Shown here: positions 24,291 through 33,433 of the stretch, one piece after another
How positions within the stretch are numbered: position 1 is the stretch's first letter
Layout of the letters: each line of letters begins with the position of its first letter
NCBI GenBank assembly: GCA_003523055.1
Contig: DPHC01000005.1
Coordinates: 147,698-211,697 of the forward strand
Origin: Dehalococcoidia bacterium
GTDB lineage: Bacteria; Chloroflexota; Dehalococcoidia; Lucifugimonadales; UBA3495
Length of the DNA stretch: 64,000 nucleotides
Reading direction: 5' to 3'
The notes under the pieces: generated by a model
Told to the model about the DNA's origin: nothing
Databases searched by the model: none
The model's input: the letters and a program-made list of their open reading frames with translations, nothing else
Program-made: the position numbers and the translations under genes

Positions 24291-25100
24291 ATGGAGCCAA
24301 ATGTGTCAAATATTGATTTGGTAGTAAAAATTGGAGGGAGTACATTAGGAAACCATGATACTACCATTAAAGATTTAGTTGAATTGCAAAGTGAAGGATA
24401 TAGAATAGTTGTTGTTCATGGCGGCGGAAATGTAATTTCTGACTGGATGAAAAAACAAAACTTAACACCTGTATTCATTGACGGATTAAGAGTGACTGAT
24501 AGACCAAGTTTGGACATAGTAGTAGCTGTATTGACTGGCCTAATAAATAAAGAAATGGTTTCTTTATTTAATCAATTAGGAGGTAAAGCTATTGGTATTA
24601 GCGGAATTGATGGACGCATGTTAGAAGGTACCATCCCTGATCCTCAATTAGGATATGTCGGACAAGTAATTACAATAAATACTAATCCTATCAATGCAAT
24701 CCTGGATTCAGGCTACATGCCTATGGTGTCTCCAGTTGGAGTTCATGTCCTTGATAATTCAAACAATTCAGGAATTCCATTAAATATTAACGGAGATACG
24801 TCGGCAGGAGAATTAGCCAAAGCATTATCACCTGAAAGGTTGGTATTTTTGACTGATGTTCCCGGGGTAATGGATAACAGCGGTCGAGTGATCTCTAAAA
24901 TGAACATGAATATCGCAAACAATTTAATCAGTTCTGGGGCGATTAAAGGAGGAATGATTCCTAAATTAGGCGCCTGTATTAATGCACTTGAGAGTGTAAA
25001 ATATGCAGATATAATTGATGGAAGAATCCCAGGTTCTTTGAGAGATTGTGTGAATGACAAAAAAAGTGGTACTAGAATTATGGGATCTAAAACTCAATGA
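24291..25100 (+). CDS. argB: Acetylglutamate kinase ArgB
   Basis: A 269-residue amino-acid kinase. It has VVKIGGSTLGN for phosphate binding, VVHGGGNVISDWM for substrate, LTDVPGVMDNSG near the nucleotide site and GGMIPKLGACINAL late. It phosphorylates N-acetylglutamate, the second step of arginine synthesis. Two starts are possible: the ATG at 24291, which has no strong SD, or the GTG at 24303, which has GGAG six bases before it. I kept the longer form. It follows argJ by 30 bp. Confidence 0.95.
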   Translation: MEPNVSNIDLVVKIGGSTLGNHDTTIKDLVELQSEGYRIVVVHGGGNVISDWMKKQNLTPVFIDGLRVTDRPSLDIVVAVLTGLINKEMVSLFNQLGGKAIGISGIDGRMLEGTIPDPQLGYVGQVITINTNPINAILDSGYMPMVSPVGVHVLDNSNNSGIPLNINGDTSAGELAKALSPERLVFLTDVPGVMDNSGRVISKMNMNIANNLISSGAIKGGMIPKLGACINALESVKYADIIDGRIPGSLRDCVNDKKSGTRIMGSKTQ

Positions 25101-25176
25101 TTTCATTTTTCATTTCAACTTTTTTATGATAGGTTTACATATCTGGATTACAATAAAAAATGCTTTGTGAGGTTCT

Positions 25177-26364
25177 ATGAATAGTGCTGACTGGATAGCT
25201 ATAGAAAATAAATATTATGCTCAGACTGTGAGGCGACAACCTGTTGTTATTGAAAAAGGCATCGGGTCTAGAGTTTGGGATGCAGATGGAAAAGAATACT
25301 TGGATTTTGTTGCAGGTTGGGCTGTTGATAACTTAGGCCATTCTAATCCAATCATAACTGAAGCAATTAAAAAGCAAGCAGAAACACTGCTTCAAACTTC
25401 GAACCAATTTTATACTATACCTCAATTGAAACTAGCTGAATTGTTGATAGAGAACAGTGCTTTAGATAAAGTATTTTTCAGCAATAGTGGGGCCGAAGCT
25501 AATGAAGGAGCAATCAAATTGGCTAGGCGCTATGGAATGATTAATAGAGACGGTGCTTATGAAATCATTACTGCTTTAAACTCGTTTCATGGGCGAACTC
25601 TTGGTACTGTAGCTGCCACTGGGCAACCGCATTATCAAGCGAATTTTGCTCCATTATTACCTGGATTCGTGCATGTTGAATATAATGATTTCGAAGCTAT
25701 TAAATCTGCTACTACTTCTAAGACAGCTGCTGTCATGTTAGAACCTATTCAAGGTGAAGGAGGAGTTATTATTCCAAGCAATGATTACCTTCCTAAAATC
25801 AGACAGTGGTGCACTGATAATAACTTGTTGTTGATATTGGATGAAGTTCAAACAGGAATTGGAAGATTAGGTAGTTTGTTTGGGTATCAAGAATATGGGA
25901 TAGAACCAGATGTGATGACTTTAGCAAAGGGATTAGGATTTGGACTTCCTATAGGGGCATTTTTGTCTAAAGAATATTGCATGGCTTTGGTACCTGGGGA
26001 CCATGGTTCAACTTTTGGAGGAAATGCACTTACAACTGCAGTAGCTTTTGAAGGAACTAAGCATGTTATTGAAAATGGCATTTTAGAAAATGTAAAAGAC
26101 ATGGAAAGCTATTTCATGGGAGCTTTAAATAACCTTAAAGAAAAATATGGCTTTATTAATGAAATAAGAGGAAAAGGATTATTGATTGCTATGGAATTTG
26201 ATAAAGATATATCTGGAGAGGTGATAACTGCTTGTAATGAGGCGGGATTATTGCTTAACGCACCAAGACCTAATGCTATTAGATTTATGCCAGCCTTAAA
26301 TATAGGTACGCCAGAAATCGATGAATGCATTAACAAATTAGAAATTGTATTAAGTAATATTTAA
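25177..26364 (+). CDS. argD: Acetylornithine aminotransferase ArgD
   Basis: A 395-residue class III PLP aminotransferase: FVAGWAVDNLGHSNP, FFSNSGAEANEGAIKLAR, FHGRTLG, LILDEVQTGIGRLG and TLAKGLGFGLPIGAF with the PLP Lys. It makes N-acetylornithine, and related enzymes also serve lysine or ornithine pathways. GAGGTT precedes the ATG. The 76-bp gap after argB shows no terminator. argC, the preceding pathway step, is absent from this cluster. Confidence 0.95.
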   Translation: MNSADWIAIENKYYAQTVRRQPVVIEKGIGSRVWDADGKEYLDFVAGWAVDNLGHSNPIITEAIKKQAETLLQTSNQFYTIPQLKLAELLIENSALDKVFFSNSGAEANEGAIKLARRYGMINRDGAYEIITALNSFHGRTLGTVAATGQPHYQANFAPLLPGFVHVEYNDFEAIKSATTSKTAAVMLEPIQGEGGVIIPSNDYLPKIRQWCTDNNLLLILDEVQTGIGRLGSLFGYQEYGIEPDVMTLAKGLGFGLPIGAFLSKEYCMALVPGDHGSTFGGNALTTAVAFEGTKHVIENGILENVKDMESYFMGALNNLKEKYGFINEIRGKGLLIAMEFDKDISGEVITACNEAGLLLNAPRPNAIRFMPALNIGTPEIDECINKLEIVLSNI

Positions 26365-26380
26365 TAATGAATTTGAGTAA

Positions 26381-27565
26381 ATGATGAAGAAAAAAATAGT
26401 TTTAGCATACAGTGGTGGCCTTGACACTTCAGTTGCAGTTCCATGGTTGAAAGAAAATTATGACGCTGAAGTAATTACAGTAACAATTGATTTGGGAATG
26501 GTTGATTTAGCATTAATCAAGAAACGTGCTATTGATGTAGGAGCTGATAAAGCAGTAACTATAGATGCTAAACAGATGCTAGTAGATGAATTTTTGTGGC
26601 CAGCTCTTAAAGCTGGAGCTATATATGAAGAAGAGTATCCTCTGGCTACTGCATTAGGCCGACCTCTGATAGCAAGATGTTTGGTAGATGTTGCTAAAGA
26701 AGAAGGCGCTTATGCGATTGCTCATGGATGTACAGGAAAAGGAAATGATCAAGTTCGCATAGAAGTGAACGCTGCTTCATTATTTCCTGAAGTAGAACTT
26801 ATTGCCCCGATAAGAGAATGGGGAATGAGTAGAGCTGATGAAGTAGAATATGCTAATGAGAGGAATTTACCGATAAACATCAAAGATAGTAGATTTTCAG
26901 TAGATGAAAATCTATGGGGAAGGAGTGCTGAAGCGGGAGAACTTGAAGATCCTTGGTCTGAACCTCCTGAAGAAGCTTATACATGGACTTCTTCAAGCAT
27001 GGATGCTCCTGATGAAAAAAAATATATTGAAATAGATTTCGACAAAGGAATTCCTGTAAGGATAGATGGCACGCAAATTCCTAGTATAGAATTGATTGTT
27101 AAATTGAACGAGATAGCCGGTAAGTACGGTATAGGCCGAATAGATCATGTTGAAAATAGGCTAGTTGGTATTAAATCTAGAGAAATATATGAGTCACCAG
27201 CTGGTGTGTTGTTGCATATTGCGCATAAAGCACTGGAAGATTTGACGTTAAGCAAAGATCAAGCACGTTTTAAAGCTAGTATATCTAAAGAGTATGCAGA
27301 AATTGTTTACAATGGGTTGTGGTTTGGTAGGCATAGATTAGACTTAGACAAGTATGTTGAAAGCTCTCAAGCTTATGTGACTGGAACAGTTAGAATGCTA
27401 TTGTATAAAGGTAACTGCAGAGTAGTAGGCCGGAAATCCAATTATGGATTGTATTCTAAGAACTTAGCAACTTATGACAGAGATGATTCATTTGATCACT
27501 CGGCTGCTGAGGGATTTATAAAAATTTATGGGCTCTCCCAGAGAACAGAAAACTTAATTAGATAG
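26381..27565 (+). CDS. argG: Argininosuccinate synthase ArgG
   Basis: A 394-residue ATP-pyrophosphatase-type synthetase: KKIVLAYSGGLDTSVAV at the N-terminus, YAIAHGCTGKGNDQVRIE, and DSRFSVDENLWGRS. It condenses citrulline with aspartate. Two adjacent ATGs (26381 and 26384) could start it, and the SD is weak. It follows argD by 16 bp. argF and argH, needed before and after it, must lie elsewhere. A 10-bp-arm hairpin in the ENLWG codons (26890-26914) encodes a conserved motif and is probably coincidental. Confidence 0.96.
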   Translation: MMKKKIVLAYSGGLDTSVAVPWLKENYDAEVITVTIDLGMVDLALIKKRAIDVGADKAVTIDAKQMLVDEFLWPALKAGAIYEEEYPLATALGRPLIARCLVDVAKEEGAYAIAHGCTGKGNDQVRIEVNAASLFPEVELIAPIREWGMSRADEVEYANERNLPINIKDSRFSVDENLWGRSAEAGELEDPWSEPPEEAYTWTSSSMDAPDEKKYIEIDFDKGIPVRIDGTQIPSIELIVKLNEIAGKYGIGRIDHVENRLVGIKSREIYESPAGVLLHIAHKALEDLTLSKDQARFKASISKEYAEIVYNGLWFGRHRLDLDKYVESSQAYVTGTVRMLLYKGNCRVVGRKSNYGLYSKNLATYDRDDSFDHSAAEGFIKIYGLSQRTENLIR

Positions 27566-27598
27566 ATATTATATTTCCTGTAGGAGGATTACGTAGTA

Positions 27599-28765
27599 AT
27601 GGCAATCGCTAATAGAATGAATAATTTAGGTACGGAAACGGCCTTTGAAGTTTTGATGAAAGCTAGAAACTTGGAATCTCAAGGACAAACAATTATCCAT
27701 TTGGAAATCGGTGAACCAGATTTCGATACACCTAAACATATTATTGAGGCAGGTGTGGATGCTTTAAAGAATGGATTTACTCATTATGGGCCAACGCCGG
27801 GGCTACCACAATTGAGAGAATCTATCGCAAGAAATAGCGAGAGAGTTCGAGGTATTAAAACTGATATTAATAATATTGTAGTCACGCCTGGCGCAAAACC
27901 TATCATGTTTTATATTATCTTAGCTCTATCAGAACCAGGTATGGAAGTAATTTATCCAAATCCAGGGTTTCCAATATATGAATCTATGATCAGGTTTTCA
28001 GGTGGAACTCCAGTTCCTATGCAATTATTAGAGGATTCTTCTTATCATCCGGATTTAGAAGATTTAAAAAATAAAATTAATGATAAAACCAGCCTTATCA
28101 TATTAAACTCCCCTGAAAATCCTTGTGGCTCGGCTCTTACTTTGGAAGAATTACAAACTATATCTGATATAGTTAAACAATATCCTAATGTGTATGTTAT
28201 GGCCGATGAAATTTACAAAGACATACTATATAACGGTGAACACAATAGCATAGCAACTTTGGATGGAATGCAAGATAGAACAATAATATTAGATGGATTT
28301 TCAAAAAGTTATGCTATGACTGGATGGAGACTGGGATATGGGATTATGCCTGAAGAATTGGTGCCTCATGTGGTTAAATTAGCTGTAAATAGTGTATCGT
28401 GTGCTGCATCGTTTTCCCAAATGGCTGCTATTGCAGCATTAGATGGTTCCCAAGAGGAAGTCCAGTCCATGGCAGCAGAATTTTCTACTAGAAAGGATTT
28501 GATAGTAGATGGATTAAGAAGTATAAAAGGCGTCCGTTGCCCTGATCCAGAAGGAGCATTCTATGTCTTTCCTAATATATCTTCTACAGGATTAAAAAGT
28601 AATGAATTTGAAGATAGAGCCTTGAAAGAGGCTGGGGTAGCATTACTCTCAGGTTCTGCATTTGGCAAATTTGGAGAAGGATATGTGCGGTTGTCGTATG
28701 CCAATTCACAAGAGAACATTAAAATTGCCATTGAATCACTTGATAAATTCATTACATCTTTGTGA
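27599..28765 (+). CDS. Class I/II pyridoxal-phosphate aminotransferase
   Basis: A 388-residue fold-type I aminotransferase of the aspartate aminotransferase group: LEIGEPDFDTPKHI near residue 40, HYGPTPGLPQLRE, VMADEIYKDI with the PLP Asp, and DGFSKSYAMTGWRLGY with the Schiff-base Lys. Substrate could be aspartate, an aromatic acid or another amino acid. AGGAGG lies a few bases before the ATG. It follows argG by 33 bp, so it may be the last amino-acid gene of the arg transcript, possibly supplying aspartate to ArgG. Confidence 0.9.
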   Translation: MAIANRMNNLGTETAFEVLMKARNLESQGQTIIHLEIGEPDFDTPKHIIEAGVDALKNGFTHYGPTPGLPQLRESIARNSERVRGIKTDINNIVVTPGAKPIMFYIILALSEPGMEVIYPNPGFPIYESMIRFSGGTPVPMQLLEDSSYHPDLEDLKNKINDKTSLIILNSPENPCGSALTLEELQTISDIVKQYPNVYVMADEIYKDILYNGEHNSIATLDGMQDRTIILDGFSKSYAMTGWRLGYGIMPEELVPHVVKLAVNSVSCAASFSQMAAIAALDGSQEEVQSMAAEFSTRKDLIVDGLRSIKGVRCPDPEGAFYVFPNISSTGLKSNEFEDRALKEAGVALLSGSAFGKFGEGYVRLSYANSQENIKIAIESLDKFITSL

Positions 28766-28800
28766 GTCATATAATCAAATATAATCACTGGAGTTACTAA

Positions 28801-29913
28801 ATGGAATTTGGCTTAACAGAATTTCAGCAAATGATAAAAAATAGCTCTAATGAATTTTTATCTCAAGAATGTGATATGTCATTTGTGAAAGAAATGGAAA
28901 CCAGCAAAGATGGATACACTCAAGAATTTTGGAAACAAATAGTTTCTCAGGGATGGACAGGAATTTCACTTCCAGAAGAATATGGCGGAACAGGAGGCTC
29001 TTTTTTAGATTTGGCGGTATTGATAGAGAATATGGGTCGATATTTGGCACCTGGGCCATTACTTTCAACACTTGTCCTAGGTGGTTTAACGGTGTTAGAA
29101 GGAGGAACTGAAGAACAAAAACAAGAATTGCTACCCCTGATAACTAATGGAGAATTGATAATTACATTAGGGCTTTCCGAAGAGAGTTGTGATTATAGTT
29201 TTGACCATATTAAAACTATAGCTACCCGTGAAGGAAGCTCATATTTGATCACAGGAACTAAACTATTTGTGCCATATGGTCATATGGCAGATTTGATCAT
29301 AGTGCCAGCTGTAACTGAAGAATTAAACGTTAAATTATTTTTAGTAAATACTAAAGCTTCAGGAGTTGAGATATCACCAATGTTAATGATGTCAGCAGAT
29401 AGGCAAACAGAAATCCAATTAACAAATGTTGAAGTTGGTAGTGATAAAATATTAGGCGAGAAGAACGATTCGTTAACAGTACTGAACAACGCGTTTATAA
29501 GGATTATTATTGCTAAATGTTTAGAAATGACCGGAAGCTTAACAGCAACTTTAGATATAACATTGGAATATGTTAAACAACGATCTCAATTTGGAAGATC
29601 TATCGGATCGTTTCAGGCTATACAACATCATTGCTCTAATATAGCTATTGATTTGGAGGGTTGCCGCCATGTTTCTTATCAAGCTGCATGGGCGCTATCT
29701 GAAGGAATGGATTCTAAAAAATATGCGCACATGGCCAAATCATGGTTAAATGAAGCATCTCAGCGAATCTGCATGTTAACCCATCAATCCCATGGAGCGA
29801 TTGGTTTTACTAAAGATTATGATTTGCAAATGCATACAAGGTGGTTAAAATCACAGGAACTTCTTTATGGTAATGAAGATTACCATAAAGAACAATATAT
29901 AAATTTAATATAA
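28801..29913 (+). CDS. Acyl-CoA dehydrogenase family protein
   Basis: A 370-residue FAD-dependent enzyme: SLPEEYGGTGGSFLDLAVL, a beta domain from about residue 120, and the helical domain with QRSQFGRSIGSFQAIQHHCS and LTHQSHGAIGFTKDYDLQMH. These match the family's flavin and substrate contacts. It likely oxidises an acyl-CoA alpha-beta bond. GGAG precedes the ATG. A strong hairpin (29861-29892) lies just before its stop and encodes the normal C-terminal L-Y-G-N-E-D-Y-H segment. Confidence 0.87.
   Translation: MEFGLTEFQQMIKNSSNEFLSQECDMSFVKEMETSKDGYTQEFWKQIVSQGWTGISLPEEYGGTGGSFLDLAVLIENMGRYLAPGPLLSTLVLGGLTVLEGGTEEQKQELLPLITNGELIITLGLSEESCDYSFDHIKTIATREGSSYLITGTKLFVPYGHMADLIIVPAVTEELNVKLFLVNTKASGVEISPMLMMSADRQTEIQLTNVEVGSDKILGEKNDSLTVLNNAFIRIIIAKCLEMTGSLTATLDITLEYVKQRSQFGRSIGSFQAIQHHCSNIAIDLEGCRHVSYQAAWALSEGMDSKKYAHMAKSWLNEASQRICMLTHQSHGAIGFTKDYDLQMHTRWLKSQELLYGNEDYHKEQYINLI
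29861..29892. repeat. Hairpin with 14-bp perfect arms at the end of the acyl-CoA dehydrogenase gene
   Basis: The arms start TTCTTTATGG and enclose the loop GAAG. It ends about 20 bp before the stop codon, has no T-tract after it, and the downstream HIT gene follows 24 bp after the stop. A transcript-stability or attenuation role is possible. Confidence 0.85.
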
Positions 29914-29937
29914 TAATAACCTGAGGAGTAATAAATT

Positions 29938-30279
29938 ATGGCAGATTGTATTTTTTGCAACATAGTTAGAGATTCAACAAACGAGTCAATTATTTACAAA
30001 GACGATAAAGTAGTAGTAATAAGAGATACTAATCCACAAGCAAGAATACATGTATTGATAATTCCAAATATGCATTTAAATTCACTTGCTTACATTGGAC
30101 CAGGGCAAGTACCAATAATGGGCCATTTATTTGTGGTAGCTGAAGAAATGGCACGCCGGGAAGGAATCGCATTAAGCGGTTACAGAACTGTTTTGAATCA
30201 AGGCTCAGATTCAGGACAAGAAATTTCTCATTTACATATGCACGTTATAGGAGGCCAGCCTCTAGCTGCAATAGGTTAA
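29938..30279 (+). CDS. HIT-family hydrolase/transferase
   Basis: A 113-residue histidine-triad protein with CIFCNIVRDS at the start and the active-site motif SHLHMHVIGG near the end. HINT-type proteins hydrolyse AMP-lysine, AMP-NH2 or similar nucleotide conjugates. The two early Cys (CIFC) often bind zinc in this family. GAGGAG precedes the ATG. It directly precedes a YqeK-like nucleotide hydrolase, suggesting joint cleaning of adenylated or dinucleotide by-products. Confidence 0.93.
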   Translation: MADCIFCNIVRDSTNESIIYKDDKVVVIRDTNPQARIHVLIIPNMHLNSLAYIGPGQVPIMGHLFVVAEEMARREGIALSGYRTVLNQGSDSGQEISHLHMHVIGGQPLAAIG

Positions 30280-30288
30280 AATATCATA

Positions 30289-30858
30289 ATGAATTCGATG
30301 TACGAAGGGATATCAGATTTAGTCGACAAATTACCAGACGGATTGAGGCGCCATAGTGATACCGTAAAGTCTATTGCGGAGAACCTTGCGAATGTACATA
30401 ATGCAGATGCCGATTTGGCGGTTATGGCAGCTAAAGGTCATGATATTGCTAGATTGATTGCTCCTCACGATTTATTAAAACATGCATGTGAATATAAAAT
30501 TCCGCTCACTGATGTAGACCGGCAAATTCCAATGCTTTTACATGGGCCTGTAGGAGCGGAAATGTTATTATCGCAATTTCCAACATTGCCAGATTCAGTT
30601 TATAGAGCTATATATTGGCATACAACATTTAATGCTGGTTTAGATGACATTGGTAAAATAGTTTTCCTTGCCGACAAATTGGACCCACAAAAATCAACTA
30701 GATACCCATATCAAAGGTTACTTCAAGATTTGTCAGAAAAAAATCTTAATAGAGCTGTTAAAGAATTTTTAAATAGAGAGATTATTTCTTTGGTTAATCA
30801 GTCAAAGTTAGTTCATCCTCGAATGTTAGAGGCTAGGAATATGATTATTATAGGTTGA
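30289..30858 (+). CDS. yqeK: YqeK-like HD-domain hydrolase
   Basis: A 189-residue HD-domain protein: LRRHSDTVKSIAENLA, AAKGHDIARLI with the HD metal pair, LLHGPVGAEML, and VFLADKLDP. This pattern fits the YqeK family, reported as symmetrical diadenosine-tetraphosphate hydrolases and involved in nucleoside-stress control. It follows the HIT gene by nine bases with no obvious SD. Its stop is one base from the convergent enoyl-CoA hydratase stop. Confidence 0.85.
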   Translation: MNSMYEGISDLVDKLPDGLRRHSDTVKSIAENLANVHNADADLAVMAAKGHDIARLIAPHDLLKHACEYKIPLTDVDRQIPMLLHGPVGAEMLLSQFPTLPDSVYRAIYWHTTFNAGLDDIGKIVFLADKLDPQKSTRYPYQRLLQDLSEKNLNRAVKEFLNREIISLVNQSKLVHPRMLEARNMIIIG

Positions 30859-30859
30859 T

Positions 30860-31693
30860 TTATTTAGCCTTGTACACTGGTGTACGTTTTTCTATAAATG
30901 ACTGGGTAGCTTCTTTAAAGTCTTCTGTTTCATGCAATTTCAGTGGTTGGAGATACAAATCTGCATTTATGGATGGCATAGACCATAAATTACGAGATAG
31001 GCGAACGCCTGCTCTAGCGGCTAATGGAGGGGTGGCGACTACTAAGGTTGCTAATGCTTCGGCTTCTTGTAAGAGCAGGCTTAGTATTTTATTAGACTCA
31101 TCGGGGGTGGGTTTAATTTCAGTGGTTATGTGGCTGGTGTCTACTATTCTATTTATAAATCCTAATTGATAGAGTTTAGTGCTGTTTATGGGTTCTCCTG
31201 TAATTAACATTTCAGATATGATTTTAGAAGGCATGAATTGGTTCATTTTTGCCCACACATGCCCACCTGCTAATCCTCTTTTAGTTTCCGTTATTCCAAA
31301 TTTACAGTCGGATGTTGATACAATCATGTCAGATTCAGCGGCGATTAGCATTCCGGCACCTAAAGCATAACCGTGGGTTGCCGCAATAACTGGCTTCCAA
31401 TTAGCAGAGCGGCCCAGGAAACTTTCAGGATTAGCCCCTCTAGTTCGTTTAACTTCTTGGGCGCTATCCATTTGTGCAAATTTTTGTTTGATGTCTGCGC
31501 CTGCACAAAAACACCTTCCAGAGCCGTAAAGTATTGCGACCCAAGCTTCTTCATCTACATCTAGTTCAAGTAAGGCCTCATGGAAATCTTGTTCAAATTG
31601 AAAATTGACTGCATTTAAGGATTTCGGTCTGTTGAAATTAATGTATGATATGTGGCCAATCCGTTCATAAGTCATTGTTTCATAATTTGTCAT
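30860..31693 (-). CDS. Enoyl-CoA hydratase/isomerase family protein
   Basis: A 277-residue crotonase-fold protein: HISYINFNRPKSLNAVNFQ, AILYGSGRCFCAGADIKQ for the first oxyanion hole, and ATHGYALGAGMLIAAESD for the second. ITETKRGLAGG stands where hydratases carry a catalytic Glu. Reaction may be hydration, isomerisation or C-C/C-S lyase. AGAGG precedes the ATG. The gene is alone on its strand and divergent from the Cys4-HTH gene. Confidence 0.88.
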   Translation of the reverse strand: MTNYETMTYERIGHISYINFNRPKSLNAVNFQFEQDFHEALLELDVDEEAWVAILYGSGRCFCAGADIKQKFAQMDSAQEVKRTRGANPESFLGRSANWKPVIAATHGYALGAGMLIAAESDMIVSTSDCKFGITETKRGLAGGHVWAKMNQFMPSKIISEMLITGEPINSTKLYQLGFINRIVDTSHITTEIKPTPDESNKILSLLLQEAEALATLVVATPPLAARAGVRLSRNLWSMPSINADLYLQPLKLHETEDFKEATQSFIEKRTPVYKAK

Positions 31694-31901
31694 ATTTGAA
31701 CCTCTTTTAAGTTAAAAACCGTGTTTATTTTCAATTTTAACACCAATATGGCCATAATTAATTAAATTTACATAAAATTGTACTCATATGTGTAGATAGG
31801 AAGTATACATAATAGGCATAGTAATGGCGTAAGAGTAAACAAGGTTGAACTAGCGTTAGTTTTGTACGTTGGTGATGTGAATATTGTAGAGGTGTGAGGA
31901 T

Positions 31902-32234
31902 ATGACTACTTTTGACAATAGCGCTAAGACATATGAGGTGTCCCCGGAGTTTTTTCATTATGAGGATACAGGTTGCGAAATTTCTAATTCGTGCCTTGAT
32001 TGTCCATTGCCGCAGTGCAAGTATGATGATCCTGTTTGGTTTCAGAAATGCCAAAGATTAGCTAAAGACATGAAAGTAATTAAGGCAATGCAAAAGGATG
32101 AATTAACAGTCGAAGAAACGGCTGAAAAATTCGATGTTACTGTCAGGACAATTTTCCGGATCATGAGACGGTTTAAAGATTCGGAAATTGATATAGATCC
32201 TAAAGAGTTAGAAATATTTGCTGCAAGCGTTTAA
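31902..32234 (+). CDS. Small Cys4 helix-turn-helix protein
   Basis: A 110-residue protein. Near the N-terminus GCEISNSCLDCPLPQCKYD places Cys25, Cys31, Cys34 and Cys39 (CX5CX2CX4C), suited to bind Zn or an Fe-S cluster. A helix-turn-helix follows at about residues 70-95 (VEETAEKFDVTVRTIFRIM). I know no named family, though similar short proteins are, as far as I recall, common in Chloroflexota. GAGG lies upstream of the ATG. It stands alone, with a 200-bp leader or promoter gap. It may be a metal- or redox-responsive regulator, or a zinc-structured phage-like protein. Its TAA shares TTAA with the opposing gene. Confidence 0.72.
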   Translation: MTTFDNSAKTYEVSPEFFHYEDTGCEISNSCLDCPLPQCKYDDPVWFQKCQRLAKDMKVIKAMQKDELTVEETAEKFDVTVRTIFRIMRRFKDSEIDIDPKELEIFAASV

Positions 32235-33409
32235 CCCCTAGGTAAGCCTAGGCCGCGCCCTGCAATTATATTTCTTTGGACCTCAGATGTTCCAGCAGCT
32301 ATTTTATGGGAAAAGCTTATCATCCAATTTTCTTGGATCCTTCCAAGCAAAGGTGCCCAAGGATCGTCTTTTTTCAAAGTAGCTCTGGGACCGATGATTT
32401 CCAAACATGAATTTGTAACTTTTTGCAAGGTTTCACTGCCAAAAACCTTGCTGACTGATGCTTCTTTAGTTGGTACAATTCCCTGTTGTTGCATGTATGC
32501 AACGTTGTATGCCATCAGGCGAGCAACTTCACATTCGATTGACCTTTGCGCCAGTAGGTTTTGGATTCGTGGTTGATTTATTAGTGGATTCCCTAATGAG
32601 TCACTTACTTCTGTTGCGTATTGTTTTACGTCATCTATTAGGCGTCGCCCAATTGCTGAGTAGTCAATTCCTGATCGTTCGAAATCTAATAGAGTCACAG
32701 CAACGTACCAGCCTTTGTTAACTTCGCCGACTACGTTTTTAGCAGGGACTCTGACATTGTCGAATATTACTTGGTTGAATTCACTTCCGCCAGTCATGTC
32801 TGTTATAGGGCGTACTTCGATACCAGGAGTTCGCATGTCGACTAATATAAAGCTAATGCCTCGATGTTTAGGGGCTTCTAAGTCAGTCCTAGTTAGGCAC
32901 ATTATCCAGTCGGCTCTATGAGCTAAAGTGGTCCAGATTTTGGAACCATTTATGACCCACTCATCTCCGTCTAGAACTGCTCTAGTGCTAACGGAGGCTA
33001 AGTCGGATCCAGACTCCGGTTCACTGTATCCTTGACACCATTGTACTTCGCCTCGTGCTACGGGTGGAAGAAACTGTTGCTTCTGTTCTTCTGTTCCATG
33101 AACCATCAAAGTAGGTGCGAACATTCTAACTCCAAATATGTCGCGACCAGGGGCTCTTAGGTAGGCTAATTCTTCGTTATAAATTGCAGTCCGGATTGGA
33201 GAGACTTCTTGGCCGCCATATTCTTTTGGCCAGTGCATAGTTAGCCAGCCTTTATCAGCGAGGTTTTTCCGGAAATCCATAGTTTTTTCCCAGTCCCAAT
33301 TCTCTGGCCAGCGTCCTAACCCTTCCCAATCTGCTGGCAGTTCTTGCTGAACAAAAGCTCTTAAGTCTTTTCTAAACTGAATATCTTGATCAGTAAAAGT
33401 AAAATTCAC
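32231..33409 (-). CDS. Acyl-CoA dehydrogenase family protein
   Basis: A 392-residue enzyme: HWPKEYGGQEVSP near residue 61, WCQGYSEPESGSDLASVST in the flavin domain, GSKIWTTLAHRADW, and GTSEVQRNIIAGRGLGLPRG at the C-terminus. The sequence resembles the sterol/steroid-type dehydrogenases of the FadE class. GGAG precedes the ATG. It lies downstream of the RAM-domain gene on the same strand. Base composition is somewhat less AT-rich than in its neighbours. Confidence 0.9.
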   Translation of the reverse strand: MNFTFTDQDIQFRKDLRAFVQQELPADWEGLGRWPENWDWEKTMDFRKNLADKGWLTMHWPKEYGGQEVSPIRTAIYNEELAYLRAPGRDIFGVRMFAPTLMVHGTEEQKQQFLPPVARGEVQWCQGYSEPESGSDLASVSTRAVLDGDEWVINGSKIWTTLAHRADWIMCLTRTDLEAPKHRGISFILVDMRTPGIEVRPITDMTGGSEFNQVIFDNVRVPAKNVVGEVNKGWYVAVTLLDFERSGIDYSAIGRRLIDDVKQYATEVSDSLGNPLINQPRIQNLLAQRSIECEVARLMAYNVAYMQQQGIVPTKEASVSKVFGSETLQKVTNSCLEIIGPRATLKKDDPWAPLLGRIQENWMISFSHKIAAGTSEVQRNIIAGRGLGLPRG

Positions 33410-33433
33410 TCGTGATTCTCCAAAAAAAGTTTT

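Noticed and set aside
26890..26914. 10-bp-arm hairpin in argG
   Set aside because: About one such hairpin is expected by chance in this much AT-rich DNA, and it lies in a conserved protein motif.
30855..31169. 104-residue plus-strand ORF
   Set aside because: It lies antisense within the enoyl-CoA hydratase gene, whose catalytic motifs are intact.
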